Made by a program: the position numbers and the translations under genes
Source: Fidelibacterota bacterium
GTDB taxonomy: Bacteria > Fidelibacterota > UBA2242 > JAFGTP01
DNA length: 64,000 bases
NCBI GenBank assembly: GCA_016934035.1
Contig: JAFGTP010000048.1
Coordinates: 1 to 64,000, forward strand
Direction of reading: 5' to 3'
Part shown: in pieces, positions 16,924 to 25,481 of the stretch
Position numbering within the stretch: the first letter of the stretch is position 1
Layout: each line of letters begins with the position of its first letter
Notes under the pieces: generated by a model
Told to the model about the DNA's origin: nothing
Databases searched by the model: none
The model's input: only the letters and a program-made list of their open reading frames with translations

Positions 16924-18045
16924 CTACACCGTTTTTTTATACCTGAATACTGCTAAATTTAAAATAATTATTCCAAGGACAAACAAGGACATTACATCTT
17001 TAAAGATATCTGTTAAAACACTGCCTTTTAAAATAATCATACGGTTAATTTTTAAAAAATACGCAACAGGATTGATTTTATTCAAAATACGGGCCCATTC
17101 CGGAATACTGTCTATGGGTGTAAACAAACCACTCATTAATAAAAAGAGCATCATAAAAAAATAGGCTACCAACAGAGCTTGCTGCTGGGTGTTGTTAAGT
17201 GTTGATATCAAAAATCCTACAGCCAGCAATGTAAATAAAAATATAATAAGCACGCCATATAATAGGAACAGGGACCCAACAATTGGTATTTGAAAAGCAA
17301 ATTTGCCAATCAGGAGACCAATACTGAATTCTAACAATCCGATCACCATAAAAGGCACCAATTTTCCAATGATGAACTGAAATTTTCCAAGAGGCGTAAC
17401 ATTCAGTTGTTCTATGGTTCCAATTTCCTTTTCCCGGACAATATTCATGGCAGAAAGGAAGACTCCAATCAATGTAACAAGAATTACCAAAATTCCGGGA
17501 ACCATAAAATTTTTATAATTTAATTGAGTGTTGTACCAATAGGATTTATTAGTTAATATTTTTGCTGGTTTTTTATTTTGAGTAATATCTGATACTAAAC
17601 TTACAAAAATTTCTTTATTATAATTTTCAATGATCTCCTTTATATATCCGCTAATCAATCCTGCGTTCCGGCTGTTGACAGCATCAACCACAACACTAAT
17701 TTCTACCTTTTGCTGAGCAATCATTTTTTTTTCAAAATTCGCAGGAATATTGATAAACACTTCCACTTCATTCATCTCAAGTTGCCTTTTTGCTTCATTC
17801 ACATCTGACACAATATTTCTCAGCTGGAAAAAAGCAGAATGATTAAATTTATCGGTAAGTTTGTTTGACATCATCGATAAATCATTGTCTACTACGGCGA
17901 TATCAATGTTTTTTATTTCAAAAGTGGCAGCATGAACTAAAATGACCAATTGAATTAAAGGTACCGCAAAAATTATTGGCAACATGGCCCGGTTTCGAGA
18001 AATTTGCAAAAATTCTTTTTGTATGATAAACAGTATCTTACGCAT
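16924..18045 (-). CDS. ABC-2 type export permease (second of pair)
   Basis: This ABC-2 permease of the YhhJ/YbhR type has an N-terminal membrane helix, a large extracytoplasmic domain of about 150 residues (IDIAVVDNDLSMMSNKL...) and five helices at the C-terminus, including the REKEIGTIEQLNVTPLGKFQFIIGK signature and LLMSGLFTPIDSIPEW. It would form a heterodimer with the permease encoded directly upstream, two bases away. With the two ATPases, HlyD and TolC proteins it makes a tripartite exporter. The substrate is unknown; related systems export drugs or envelope lipids. Confidence 0.9.
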   Translation of the reverse strand: MRKILFIIQKEFLQISRNRAMLPIIFAVPLIQLVILVHAATFEIKNIDIAVVDNDLSMMSNKLTDKFNHSAFFQLRNIVSDVNEAKRQLEMNEVEVFINIPANFEKKMIAQQKVEISVVVDAVNSRNAGLISGYIKEIIENYNKEIFVSLVSDITQNKKPAKILTNKSYWYNTQLNYKNFMVPGILVILVTLIGVFLSAMNIVREKEIGTIEQLNVTPLGKFQFIIGKLVPFMVIGLLEFSIGLLIGKFAFQIPIVGSLFLLYGVLIIFLFTLLAVGFLISTLNNTQQQALLVAYFFMMLFLLMSGLFTPIDSIPEWARILNKINPVAYFLKINRMIILKGSVLTDIFKDVMSLFVLGIIILNLAVFRYKKTV

Positions 18046-18047
18046 AA

Positions 18048-19145
18048 TTATTCCAATCTTATTTTAAATCGCCGGATACTTGCTACAAGCAGGACAACCG
18101 TCATAATGAGTAAGACCAAAGTTTCTTTCCATATGACAACCAAACCAAGTCCTTTCAACATGATGTTTTTAATCGCAATTAAAAACCATTTAGCAGGAAC
18201 AATATTCGAAAGGAACTGCAGAATCCAGGGCATATTATCAATTGGAAAAATGAATCCTGACAACAAAATGGTTGGTAATATCAATGCCACAGCCGAAATC
18301 ATCATTGCCACCAGTTGGCTATTTGTAATAGTAGAAATAAAAATACCAAGTGAGAGCGCTGTGATTATAAAAAACAGGGTTTCCAGAAACAATAATAACC
18401 GGCTGCCGATGATTGGAACACCAAAAATATTTTTCCCCATTCTGATGATAACAATAGCATCAAGAAAAGCCAATAGAGCATAAGGTAATACTTTACCCAA
18501 AATAATCTGCGCCGGTCTCAAGGGGGAAACCAACAAAATTTCCATGCTGCCCAGTTCACTTTCTTTTGTTAAAGAAATTGATGTCATCATTGCAGAAATC
18601 AGCATTAGAATTATTGCCATCAATCCGGGAACAAACATGTAAACACTCTTCATTTCCTCATTATAAAACATACGCATTTGAGGTTGAAGGCCTATATTCA
18701 TGTCGTTTTTTACCCGGAGGAAGTCATTGATTATCGATTCAACATAATTAACAAGAATTGTGGCATTATTCGGATCCGAAGCATCTGCAATTATTTGAAC
18801 GGAAGCTTTTCCTTCATTAGTCAGTCTTTTATCAAAATTATAATCAAAAACAATTATTAGTTTGATTTTGCCTTTTCGAAATTCCGTGTCAATTTCTGGT
18901 TCACTTTGGATAATTTTCGCCAATTTAAAATATCCAGAACTAAGAATTTTATTTGTTAGTTTTTGGGTTGAAATATCCCGGGATTTATCCCAAATTGCAA
19001 TTTCAGCGTCATTGATTTCAGTTTTAATCACAGTTCCGAATAGCAGTAACTGCACCAATGGCATTGCAAAAAGGATCATTAGAGACCTTGGGTCCCGGAA
19101 TATATGATAAAATTCTTTTTTTAAAAATTGAATAAACGCTTTCAT
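18048..19145 (-). CDS. ABC-2 type export permease (first of pair)
   Basis: It has the same layout as the following gene: an N-terminal helix after FLKKEFYHIFRDPRSLM, an extracytoplasmic domain of about 150 residues, then helices with ESELGSMEILLVSPLRPAQIILGK and LLSGFIFPIDNMPWILQ. Together the two permeases correspond to YbhS/YbhR of the E. coli system. It is 30 bp downstream of the second ATPase gene, with the same direction and tight packing. It is an inner membrane protein. Confidence 0.9.
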   Translation of the reverse strand: MKAFIQFLKKEFYHIFRDPRSLMILFAMPLVQLLLFGTVIKTEINDAEIAIWDKSRDISTQKLTNKILSSGYFKLAKIIQSEPEIDTEFRKGKIKLIIVFDYNFDKRLTNEGKASVQIIADASDPNNATILVNYVESIINDFLRVKNDMNIGLQPQMRMFYNEEMKSVYMFVPGLMAIILMLISAMMTSISLTKESELGSMEILLVSPLRPAQIILGKVLPYALLAFLDAIVIIRMGKNIFGVPIIGSRLLLFLETLFFIITALSLGIFISTITNSQLVAMMISAVALILPTILLSGFIFPIDNMPWILQFLSNIVPAKWFLIAIKNIMLKGLGLVVIWKETLVLLIMTVVLLVASIRRFKIRLE

Positions 19146-19175
19146 ATATTTTCCATTAATAATTTGTCTTGAATC

Positions 19176-19934
19176 TTATTCTTTTCTCGCAAGCATGATA
19201 AAAACTTCATTTATGTTTCTTGCTTTTAACTTTTTAACCAGGGCTTTGGGAGTGTCCAGGGCTACAATCCTGCCATCCACCATGATTGAAATCCGATTGC
19301 AGTATTCTGCCTCATCCATGTAATGGGTTGTCACAAAAATTGTTATTCCTTCTTCAGCTGTCTGATAGATCATTTCCCAGAATTGTCTTCTTGTGACAGG
19401 GTCAACTCCACCAGTCGGCTCGTCCATAAAAACAATATTCGGATGATGCAACAATGCCGCAGAAAAAGCCAATTTCTGTTTCCATCCCAGTGGAATATCC
19501 CTTAGTAAAGTATTTCTGGATTTACCCATTCCAAGTTTATTGATGAAATAATCTGCCCGATCTTTGATTATTTTATTGGACAGGCCATATATGCCACCAT
19601 AAAATCGCAGGTTTTCCCAAACAGTCAGATCATCATACAAAGAAAATCTCTGGCTCATATAGCCAATTCGCTCTTTTACCTTTTCCGGATTTTTAAAAAT
19701 ATCAATACCAGCCACCGTTGCCTGGCCTGATGTGGGTGCTAATAATCCACAAAGTTGTCTGATTGCAGTTGTCTTACCAGCACCATTTGCTCCAAGAAAA
19801 CCAAAAATTTCTCCTTTTTCAACATGAAAAGTAAGGTTATCGTTGGCTGTGAAGTGTCCAAATTTTTTGACTAGGTTTTTTACTTGAATTATATTTGAGT
19901 CGAAATTCAAAAGTGTGGAATCTGGCATGATCAT
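19176..19934 (-). CDS. ABC transporter ATP-binding protein (second)
   Basis: This single nucleotide-binding domain of 252 residues has Walker A GANGAGKTT, a Q-loop at YMSQRFSLYDDL, a Walker B region VFMDEPTGGVDP and the H-loop histidine in VTTHYMDEAEYC. The signature region reads RDIPLGWKQKLAFSAALLH, where the usual LSGG is changed to IPLG, so this site may be catalytically weaker, while the paralogous ATPase upstream keeps LSGGMKQK. In E. coli YbhF the two domains are fused; here they are separate genes with a small gene between them. The ATG overlaps that gene's stop. Confidence 0.9.
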   Translation of the reverse strand: MIMPDSTLLNFDSNIIQVKNLVKKFGHFTANDNLTFHVEKGEIFGFLGANGAGKTTAIRQLCGLLAPTSGQATVAGIDIFKNPEKVKERIGYMSQRFSLYDDLTVWENLRFYGGIYGLSNKIIKDRADYFINKLGMGKSRNTLLRDIPLGWKQKLAFSAALLHHPNIVFMDEPTGGVDPVTRRQFWEMIYQTAEEGITIFVTTHYMDEAEYCNRISIMVDGRIVALDTPKALVKKLKARNINEVFIMLARKE

Positions 19935-20278
19935 GATATGCTTTCTTTGAAAATTAAAGTTAATGATTTGAAAAGTTCATCGATTTCATTAAAGAAATTG
20001 GCATATTGTTCATAATCAAGATTGGAGATTTCTATTATCATTTCGAACCAATAACAGGTTTCGCTTACTTCAATCTTATAAATTTGACCCATGAATTCTG
20101 TATTCCTCCCTCCTAATTTAACTTCACAATCAGTTGCAACAATCAATGTTAAAGATTTAATATGTTGCTTTTTTATCACTTTACCCTCTGAATCATTGGG
20201 TTTTAAACAATTAAAATAAAAAAATTTAATTTTTTCCCTTATCTCGTCAGGCGTTTTTGCAAATTTTTCATGATTCAT
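19931..20278 (-). CDS. Hypothetical protein between the two exporter ATPase genes
   Basis: The family is not recognised. The protein has 115 residues from ATG 20278, which has GAAGGA seven bases upstream. It is soluble, with no signal or membrane helix. It shows an N-terminal helix (TPDEIREKIKFFYFNCLKP), a central strand-rich part with VATDCEVKLGG and YKIEVSETCYWFEMII, and a C-terminal helix. Its stop overlaps the start of the following ATPase gene, so it is an integral part of the export operon. It might be an accessory or regulatory partner of the ATPases. Confidence 0.65.
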   Translation of the reverse strand: MNHEKFAKTPDEIREKIKFFYFNCLKPNDSEGKVIKKQHIKSLTLIVATDCEVKLGGRNTEFMGQIYKIEVSETCYWFEMIIEISNLDYEQYANFFNEIDELFKSLTLIFKESIS

Positions 20279-20331
20279 TAGTTTGTCCTTCTCCAAATCT
20301 AGGCTCCTGACTCCATACTATTAAATTAGCA

Positions 20332-21249
20332 TTAGTCACTCGTTCCTCTCATTAATTCAATAAAACAATCCTCAATACCCGGCTGAATTTTTGAAATTGA
20401 AATATTTGGGAATCCATTGTTGATCAAATCCTGTTTCAAGACCTCAATCGATAATTTAGCCTTTCGATTAATAAGGTGAATATTTTGTCCGAAAATCTGG
20501 ACGTCATGAGGATTGGTTCTCTCCTTTAAATGCTTCATCAATCTGTAATTATTCTCAGAAGTCAATGCAAAGAGTTCATGGTGAAACTCCTTGATTATTT
20601 CTGAAGGCAAATTGACAGACATCATTTTACCTCCTTGAATCAGGCCGACTCTGTCACATAATTCGGCCTCATCCATATAGGGTGTGGATACTAAAATGGT
20701 GATACCTCTCTCCTTCAATGTTTTCAGTATTTGCCAAAATTCTTTTCGTGAAACAGCATCTACACCCGTAGTTGGTTCATCCAGTATCAGGACTTTAGGG
20801 TAATGAATCAATGCACAACTCAAGGCCAGTTTTTGTTTCATGCCTCCCGAAAGTTTACCGGCCCGACGTTTTTTAAAAGGCTCAATCTGTGCATAAATCA
20901 ATTTGACCAAATCATAATTTTCTCTGACTGTTGTACCAAATACAGATGCAAAAAAATTCAAATTTTCTTCAACACTCAGGTCATGATAAAGTGAAAATTT
21001 TCCTGGCATATATCCGATTATTTTTCGAATCTTTTTATAATCCCTTGCACAATTCAACCCTTCCAGGTAAGCTTCGCCTGAGGTCGGCAAAATCAATGTC
21101 GAAAGAATACGCATCAGACTGGTTTTTCCGGCGCCATCGGGACCAATCAGACCGAAAATTTCACCTTTTTCAACTACAACGGAAATATTGTCCAAAGCTT
21201 GAGCCTGCTTATATTTTTTTGATACATTTTTTACAATTATTGATTTCAT
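20332..21249 (-). CDS. ABC transporter ATP-binding protein (first)
   Basis: The domain has Walker A GPDGAGKTSLM, Q-loop YMPGKFSLYHDL, the signature KLSGGMKQKLALSCAL, Walker B LILDEPTTGVDA and the switch segment VSTPYMDEAELC, in which the H-loop histidine is replaced by proline (STPYM). About 80 C-terminal residues form an additional regulatory-looking domain (HLINRKAKLSIEVLK). It and the second ATPase therefore have complementary oddities: this one lacks the H-loop His, while the other lacks a canonical signature. Such pairs usually leave one functional composite site. The start at 21249 was preferred over 21261 for spacing to GGGAA. Confidence 0.9.
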   Translation of the reverse strand: MKSIIVKNVSKKYKQAQALDNISVVVEKGEIFGLIGPDGAGKTSLMRILSTLILPTSGEAYLEGLNCARDYKKIRKIIGYMPGKFSLYHDLSVEENLNFFASVFGTTVRENYDLVKLIYAQIEPFKKRRAGKLSGGMKQKLALSCALIHYPKVLILDEPTTGVDAVSRKEFWQILKTLKERGITILVSTPYMDEAELCDRVGLIQGGKMMSVNLPSEIIKEFHHELFALTSENNYRLMKHLKERTNPHDVQIFGQNIHLINRKAKLSIEVLKQDLINNGFPNISISKIQPGIEDCFIELMRGTSD

Positions 21250-21417
21250 ATTTTTTCCCATTCTTTGAAATTCAGAAAGTTATCATTGGAACCTTTTTTC
21301 AGTTCAATGATCCAAGTGAAAAATCTCACTAATAATGACATCTCTATTTAGATTATCAAAAAAGTCAGGATAGTCTTCGGCTGACCAGTTGGAATTTCCT
21401 ATGACATAATCAAAAAC

Positions 21418-22290
21418 CTAAAAATTCACTTCACCGGGCATACCGATTTTGATCAGGCCATTGTTTTTTACCAGGACTTTTACAGCATAAACCTGGTCTA
21501 TTCGCTCTTTTCTGGTCTGAATATTTTTGGGTGTGAATTCCGATGTGGCTGATATCCAGGTGATATTACCAAACAACTGATACGTTGATTCCAGGTTTTT
21601 ATCCACCAGAACTTCGACCTGTTGTCCAATTTTTATGTCATCCAATTGATCAGCGCTGATATAGATTTTCAAATACATGTTTTCCAGATTGGCGATTTTG
21701 TACAATGGCATTCCGATGGAAACCAACTCATGGGTCTCTTTGTACTTTGTGAGAATAGTTCCTTTAACCGGATTCATTATTCTTGTCTTATCTAAATTTT
21801 CTTTGATTTCATTCAGTTGATTGTTCAATGTTTGTTTTTGAATGGTAATAGAAAGAATTTCAGCTTCAAGTGCTTGGATTTTCAGGCCCGTTACATCGAA
21901 TTCAGTGGTTATTTTATCCAGATTTTGTTCTGTTGTCGCTTCATTTTTAAAAAGTTCAAGAATGCGGTTTTGCTCTTTTCCCAACAGCTCATGCTGTCGC
22001 CTCATAGCCTGGAGGTTAAATTCTGCAGAGTGAATTTTCATTGTCATTAATCTGATATTATCCAGTACCTGTTGTTTTTTAATATGCAAAACTGTGGTAT
22101 CAATCTGGCCCAGAATTTGATTTTTCTCAACCACAACTCCTTCAGTTATGTCGAAGTTTAGTAATTCTCCCTGGGCCTGTGCAGAAATTGTAATTTCCGT
22201 GGCCTCAAAATTTCCATAGGCATCAGACCTGCTATCATTTTTTGCACAGGATATAAAAAACAGGAATAAAAAAATCAGTATTTTTTTCAT
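21418..22290 (-). CDS. HlyD-type periplasmic adaptor lipoprotein
   Basis: A signal peptide ending in FFISC marks a lipoprotein. The lipoyl-like half-motifs (GNFEATEITISAQAQGELL and GTILTKYKETHELVSIGMPLYKI) flank a long coiled-coil hairpin (about residues 70-160), and a beta-barrel segment follows (LKIYISADQLDDIKIGQQVEVLVD). This is the membrane fusion protein that joins the ABC permeases to TolC across the periplasm, as YbhG does in E. coli. Its start overlaps the TolC gene's stop by four bases. Confidence 0.92.
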   Translation of the reverse strand: MKKILIFLFLFFISCAKNDSRSDAYGNFEATEITISAQAQGELLNFDITEGVVVEKNQILGQIDTTVLHIKKQQVLDNIRLMTMKIHSAEFNLQAMRRQHELLGKEQNRILELFKNEATTEQNLDKITTEFDVTGLKIQALEAEILSITIQKQTLNNQLNEIKENLDKTRIMNPVKGTILTKYKETHELVSIGMPLYKIANLENMYLKIYISADQLDDIKIGQQVEVLVDKNLESTYQLFGNITWISATSEFTPKNIQTRKERIDQVYAVKVLVKNNGLIKIGMPGEVNF

Positions 22291-23555
22291 AATTCACCTT
22301 TTAATATTTGATAATTTACTTTTTCACAAAATAATTGAAGATGATGGACTTCCATCGCTAACTGTGAACGGATCAAGTCATTGCTGTACTTCAAATAATC
22401 CGTTGTATTCATAATACCATTTTTAAATTTGGATTCTGCTGAAGTTTTGAGTTTTCGGTGTAATTCAATAATTACTTCATCTTTTGTGATTTTCTGGGCC
22501 AGGTTTGAGATTGAACTTTGATATTTATCCAACTCAATTTTGGTTTTTTGATTATAGGCTTCTTCAGTATATTCAATAATTTTTTGGTTGAATTGAAGTT
22601 TTTCACGGTCTCGTTTATTGGTTTTCCAATCCCAGATATTCCATTTCAAACCAACGCCAACCAAATAGTAAGAGTCAACTTCTGCACTCAGCATGTTCAG
22701 GCCAGGTTTGCTATATCCTATCCTTCCGAAACTAAATATTTTTGGCATGCGATTACAAAATGTTACTTTACGGGCAATATTCAAACGCTCCCTTTGATAA
22801 TCAAATAATTGAGATTGGGCATTCATAATCTCTTGATTATCAATATCTTTTGGCACATACATTAGTATATCATCGTCTATCTTTTCCCCGATTAATTCTC
22901 CAAGTATTTCCAAATTGTTTTGACGATAGATTTTATTTTCATCAATTTGCTGCTGCAATTCATGAATTTTTATTTCGATTTCGTAAAGACTGAATCCTTC
23001 TGCAAGTCCGTTTGCGATTAGAGAATTGACGATTTCTTTGCTATTTTCCAAATCTGCCAGCCAAGTTTCCAATATGATTTTTTGGGCATCAAGAAGCAGT
23101 AAATTGTAAAATACATAGGTAATGGAACTTTTAATTGACTGAAAACTAACTTCCAGTTGCTGAAGCGAAATTTTGTTATCCTGTTTCGCCAATTCTTTTT
23201 GGACAGAGATCAGTCCGCCATCGAACACCAACTGATTGATTTCAATCTCAGATTTATAATTGTCCTGATCGGGTGAGGGAATCTCAAATGTTCCCGCCAG
23301 AGTTGGAGGCAGATTAATATTGATGCTGGTTACATCAGACTGATAAGTTGACGAAAGATTGATATCCAGTGTCGGCAGCCATTTCATATTAATATTGGTT
23401 AATTGATTTTTTGTTATTTCATTGATCGGCGTTTTCTGTTTCATCATCGGATGGTTCTTTTCCGCAAGTTGAAAGCATTCTTCCAGACTCAGCCATTGCG
23501 CAAACCCAACTGAAACCCATGCCAGAAAAAAAATCAATAATTTACTTTGCTTCAT
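22287..23555 (-). CDS. TolC family outer membrane efflux protein
   Basis: A Sec signal (LLIFFLAWVSVGFAQ) precedes an outer membrane factor of 422 residues. It has two repeats of long helices and beta-strands, with LSLEECFQLAEKNHPMMKQ at the N-terminus and the second-repeat equivalents near residue 240 (NAQSQLFDYQRERLNIARK). Three copies form the outer membrane exit duct. It is the second gene of the operon, overlapping tetR and the HlyD-type gene by four bases each, so the three are tightly coupled. Confidence 0.92.
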   Translation of the reverse strand: MKQSKLLIFFLAWVSVGFAQWLSLEECFQLAEKNHPMMKQKTPINEITKNQLTNINMKWLPTLDINLSSTYQSDVTSININLPPTLAGTFEIPSPDQDNYKSEIEINQLVFDGGLISVQKELAKQDNKISLQQLEVSFQSIKSSITYVFYNLLLLDAQKIILETWLADLENSKEIVNSLIANGLAEGFSLYEIEIKIHELQQQIDENKIYRQNNLEILGELIGEKIDDDILMYVPKDIDNQEIMNAQSQLFDYQRERLNIARKVTFCNRMPKIFSFGRIGYSKPGLNMLSAEVDSYYLVGVGLKWNIWDWKTNKRDREKLQFNQKIIEYTEEAYNQKTKIELDKYQSSISNLAQKITKDEVIIELHRKLKTSAESKFKNGIMNTTDYLKYSNDLIRSQLAMEVHHLQLFCEKVNYQILKGEL

Positions 23556-24196
23556 TCTACACCTGTTTTCTGTATTTTGATTGAATTAATAACAAACTCC
23601 ACAATAAATTTTTTACGTTCCTGAATGAATAAATCATATTCATGATTCTGAAATCGCGCCAATTGCATAATTAGGGGACGACCGACAAAAGGAAAAATGG
23701 CCATTGAAAGAATACTCACAAATAATTGCTTATGATCCATTTCACGAAGATTGCCGGCTTTGATCTCTCGCTCCATATCTCGCCTGAAAATTTCTATTGG
23801 CGAAATTTCTCTTGAATCAATCGCACGGACTAAAATCGGAATAATATCATCAGCGTTTTTTTCCATTTCACTGATCACAAACAAAGGCAGATTGGGATTT
23901 TTTTGGGATATTTCATCAATATATCGATGAACAAACTTTTCAATCTTTTCAAAAAAAGGTAACTCTTCATACAATACACCTAAAACCGGGGCAAAGAGTT
24001 TTGGAGCCAACCGTTTCAGTACGGCGTAGAATAATTTTTGCTTACTTCGATAATAGTAATGCAGCAACGCTTTATTCAATCCTGCCTCATCGGCAATGGT
24101 TTGCATTCTAGTGCCACTGAAACCATCTCTGATAAAGACTTTTTCCGCAACACCAATAATAATTTCTTCTGTTCTTTTTTTCTCTTCAGGACTCAT
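23552..24196 (-). CDS. TetR/AcrR family transcriptional regulator
   Basis: The N-terminal helix-turn-helix is typical: RTEEIIIGVAEKVFIRDGFSGTRMQTIADEAGLNKALLHYYYRSKQKLF-type sequence, of which GLNKALLHYYYRSK is the recognition helix region. The C-terminal ligand domain (about 150 residues) diverges. As first gene of the efflux operon it most likely represses it and responds to an exported compound. A perfect palindrome 25 bases upstream of its start is the probable operator. Confidence 0.92.
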   Translation of the reverse strand: MSPEEKKRTEEIIIGVAEKVFIRDGFSGTRMQTIADEAGLNKALLHYYYRSKQKLFYAVLKRLAPKLFAPVLGVLYEELPFFEKIEKFVHRYIDEISQKNPNLPLFVISEMEKNADDIIPILVRAIDSREISPIEIFRRDMEREIKAGNLREMDHKQLFVSILSMAIFPFVGRPLIMQLARFQNHEYDLFIQERKKFIVEFVINSIKIQKTGVE

Positions 24197-24220
24197 GATT
24201 TACTCACTTTTTACCATTTG

Positions 24221-24240
24221 ATTTAACTAATCAGTTAAAT
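24221..24240. promoter_or_regulatory. Perfect palindrome, probable TetR operator
   Basis: The 20-mer has arms ATTTAACT (24221-24228) and AGTTAAAT (24233-24240) around AATC. A further half-site (agttaaat) follows in the next bases. It lies 25 bp upstream of the tetR start, in the spacer between tetR and the divergent endolysin gene. Position and perfect symmetry suit autoregulation of the export operon by its TetR protein. Confidence 0.7.
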
Positions 24241-24379
24241 TTAATAGTTAAATATTTCCAAAAACAAGACTTTTTTACCTAATGATTAAAAAAAATTTTA
24301 AACTACCTTTTATTTTTCAAATGTAATGTCTAATGTTAATTGGCTTTAATTTCAATATTTCAACAACATGGAGGTCAAC

Positions 24380-24895
24380 ATGGCAGATTTTTCAACTGCT
24401 TTTGAAAAAATGATTCAGCATGAAGGAGGCTTTATCCTGGAAAATGTAGAACATGATCTGGGGGGATTGACCTACGCCGGAATTACGAAAAAATACCATC
24501 CCGATTGGCAAGGCTGGCAGATTATTGATCTCGGTGAGACAGACAATCCAAACCTAACTCAGATGGTGAAAGACCATTACCGGTCAACCTTTTGGACGCA
24601 ATGTAAAGGCAAAGATATCAACAACCAAAAAATTGCAGAAACTATTTTTGATTTTTCTGTCAATGCCGGTTTCGGAACAGCTGCAAAACTGGCCCAAATT
24701 GTTGTGGGTGCTACACCTGATGGGATCATAGGGCCCCGAACACTGGAAAAACTCAATGTCTGTGACGAAGAATCATTCATTATAAAATATACTTTAGCCA
24801 AAATTGCGCGTTATGCCGAGATTTGCAGGAAAAACCCGGTACAAAAAAAATTCCTGCTGGGTTGGATCAATCGTGCATTAGGAGATCTGTCATGA
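24380..24895 (+). CDS. GH108-type endolysin (muramidase-like)
   Basis: The N-terminal segment FEKMIQHEGGF carries the catalytic glutamate of glycoside hydrolase family 108, followed by GGLTYAGITKKYHP. The central DHYRSTFW..C and the C-terminal peptidoglycan-binding-like part (VGATPDGIIGPRTLEKL) are typical of phage lysozymes and of ZliS/secretion-activator proteins. Its 171 residues fit the family. No signal peptide is seen, so release would need the holin encoded by the next gene, with which it overlaps by four bases. The start at 24380 is preceded by GGAGGT. Confidence 0.9.
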   Translation: MADFSTAFEKMIQHEGGFILENVEHDLGGLTYAGITKKYHPDWQGWQIIDLGETDNPNLTQMVKDHYRSTFWTQCKGKDINNQKIAETIFDFSVNAGFGTAAKLAQIVVGATPDGIIGPRTLEKLNVCDEESFIIKYTLAKIARYAEICRKNPVQKKFLLGWINRALGDLS

Positions 24896-25317
24896 ATTTA
24901 TTGGGAATTGGAAAAATCGTTGAATCCGTTGGCAACATTACCGACGAACTTTTTACTTCTAAAGAGGAAAAACTGAAAATCGCACTGGAAGAAAAGCGGA
25001 TGGAAAACCAGTTAATGAGAGGGCAATTGGAAATTAACAAAGCCGAAGCCCAACATTCCAGCAAGTTCGTTGCCGGATGGCGGCCTTTCATTGGCTGGGT
25101 CGGTGGTATTGCGCTGGCCTATCAATTTCTTATTTATCCAGTGCTAACCTGGTTCTGGACATTGGCCCAGGCAAAAAATTGGATTCCCGCAGCAATCTCA
25201 CCGCCACCGGTTTTCGATTCAGGCCCTTTGTTTGCCATTGTCACCGGAATGCTGGGAATTGGCAGTATGCGGAGCTATGACAAATTAAAAGGCACCGATA
25301 CAAAGAGAGTTGGATAA
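24892..25317 (+). CDS. Holin_3TMs-type phage holin
   Basis: The protein of 141 residues has an N-terminal amphipathic and charged coil (TSKEEKLKIALEEKRMENQLM) followed by AGWRPFIGWVGGIALAYQF, a hydrophobic LIYPVLTWFWTL segment and a C-terminal hydrophobic LFAIVTGMLGIGSMRSYDKLKG. This matches the three-helix holin family that accompanies GH108 lysozymes in prophages. ATG 24892 overlaps the endolysin stop (ATGA). Together they form a complete lysis cassette, but no other phage genes flank them. Confidence 0.85.
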   Translation: MNLLGIGKIVESVGNITDELFTSKEEKLKIALEEKRMENQLMRGQLEINKAEAQHSSKFVAGWRPFIGWVGGIALAYQFLIYPVLTWFWTLAQAKNWIPAAISPPPVFDSGPLFAIVTGMLGIGSMRSYDKLKGTDTKRVG

Positions 25318-25481
25318 AAATATCCTTATCGGCCGGCGAATTCGCATCCGGTCAGTAGCTGTAACTTTTTTATAGCCATTGAATATGAATTTTTCTATAT
25401 TACATTCACTTATTTTATTAAAGAGGATTAATTATCCTGTTTTCTAAAAATAACTTTGTTAACAAAAAAGGGGAGAATTTT

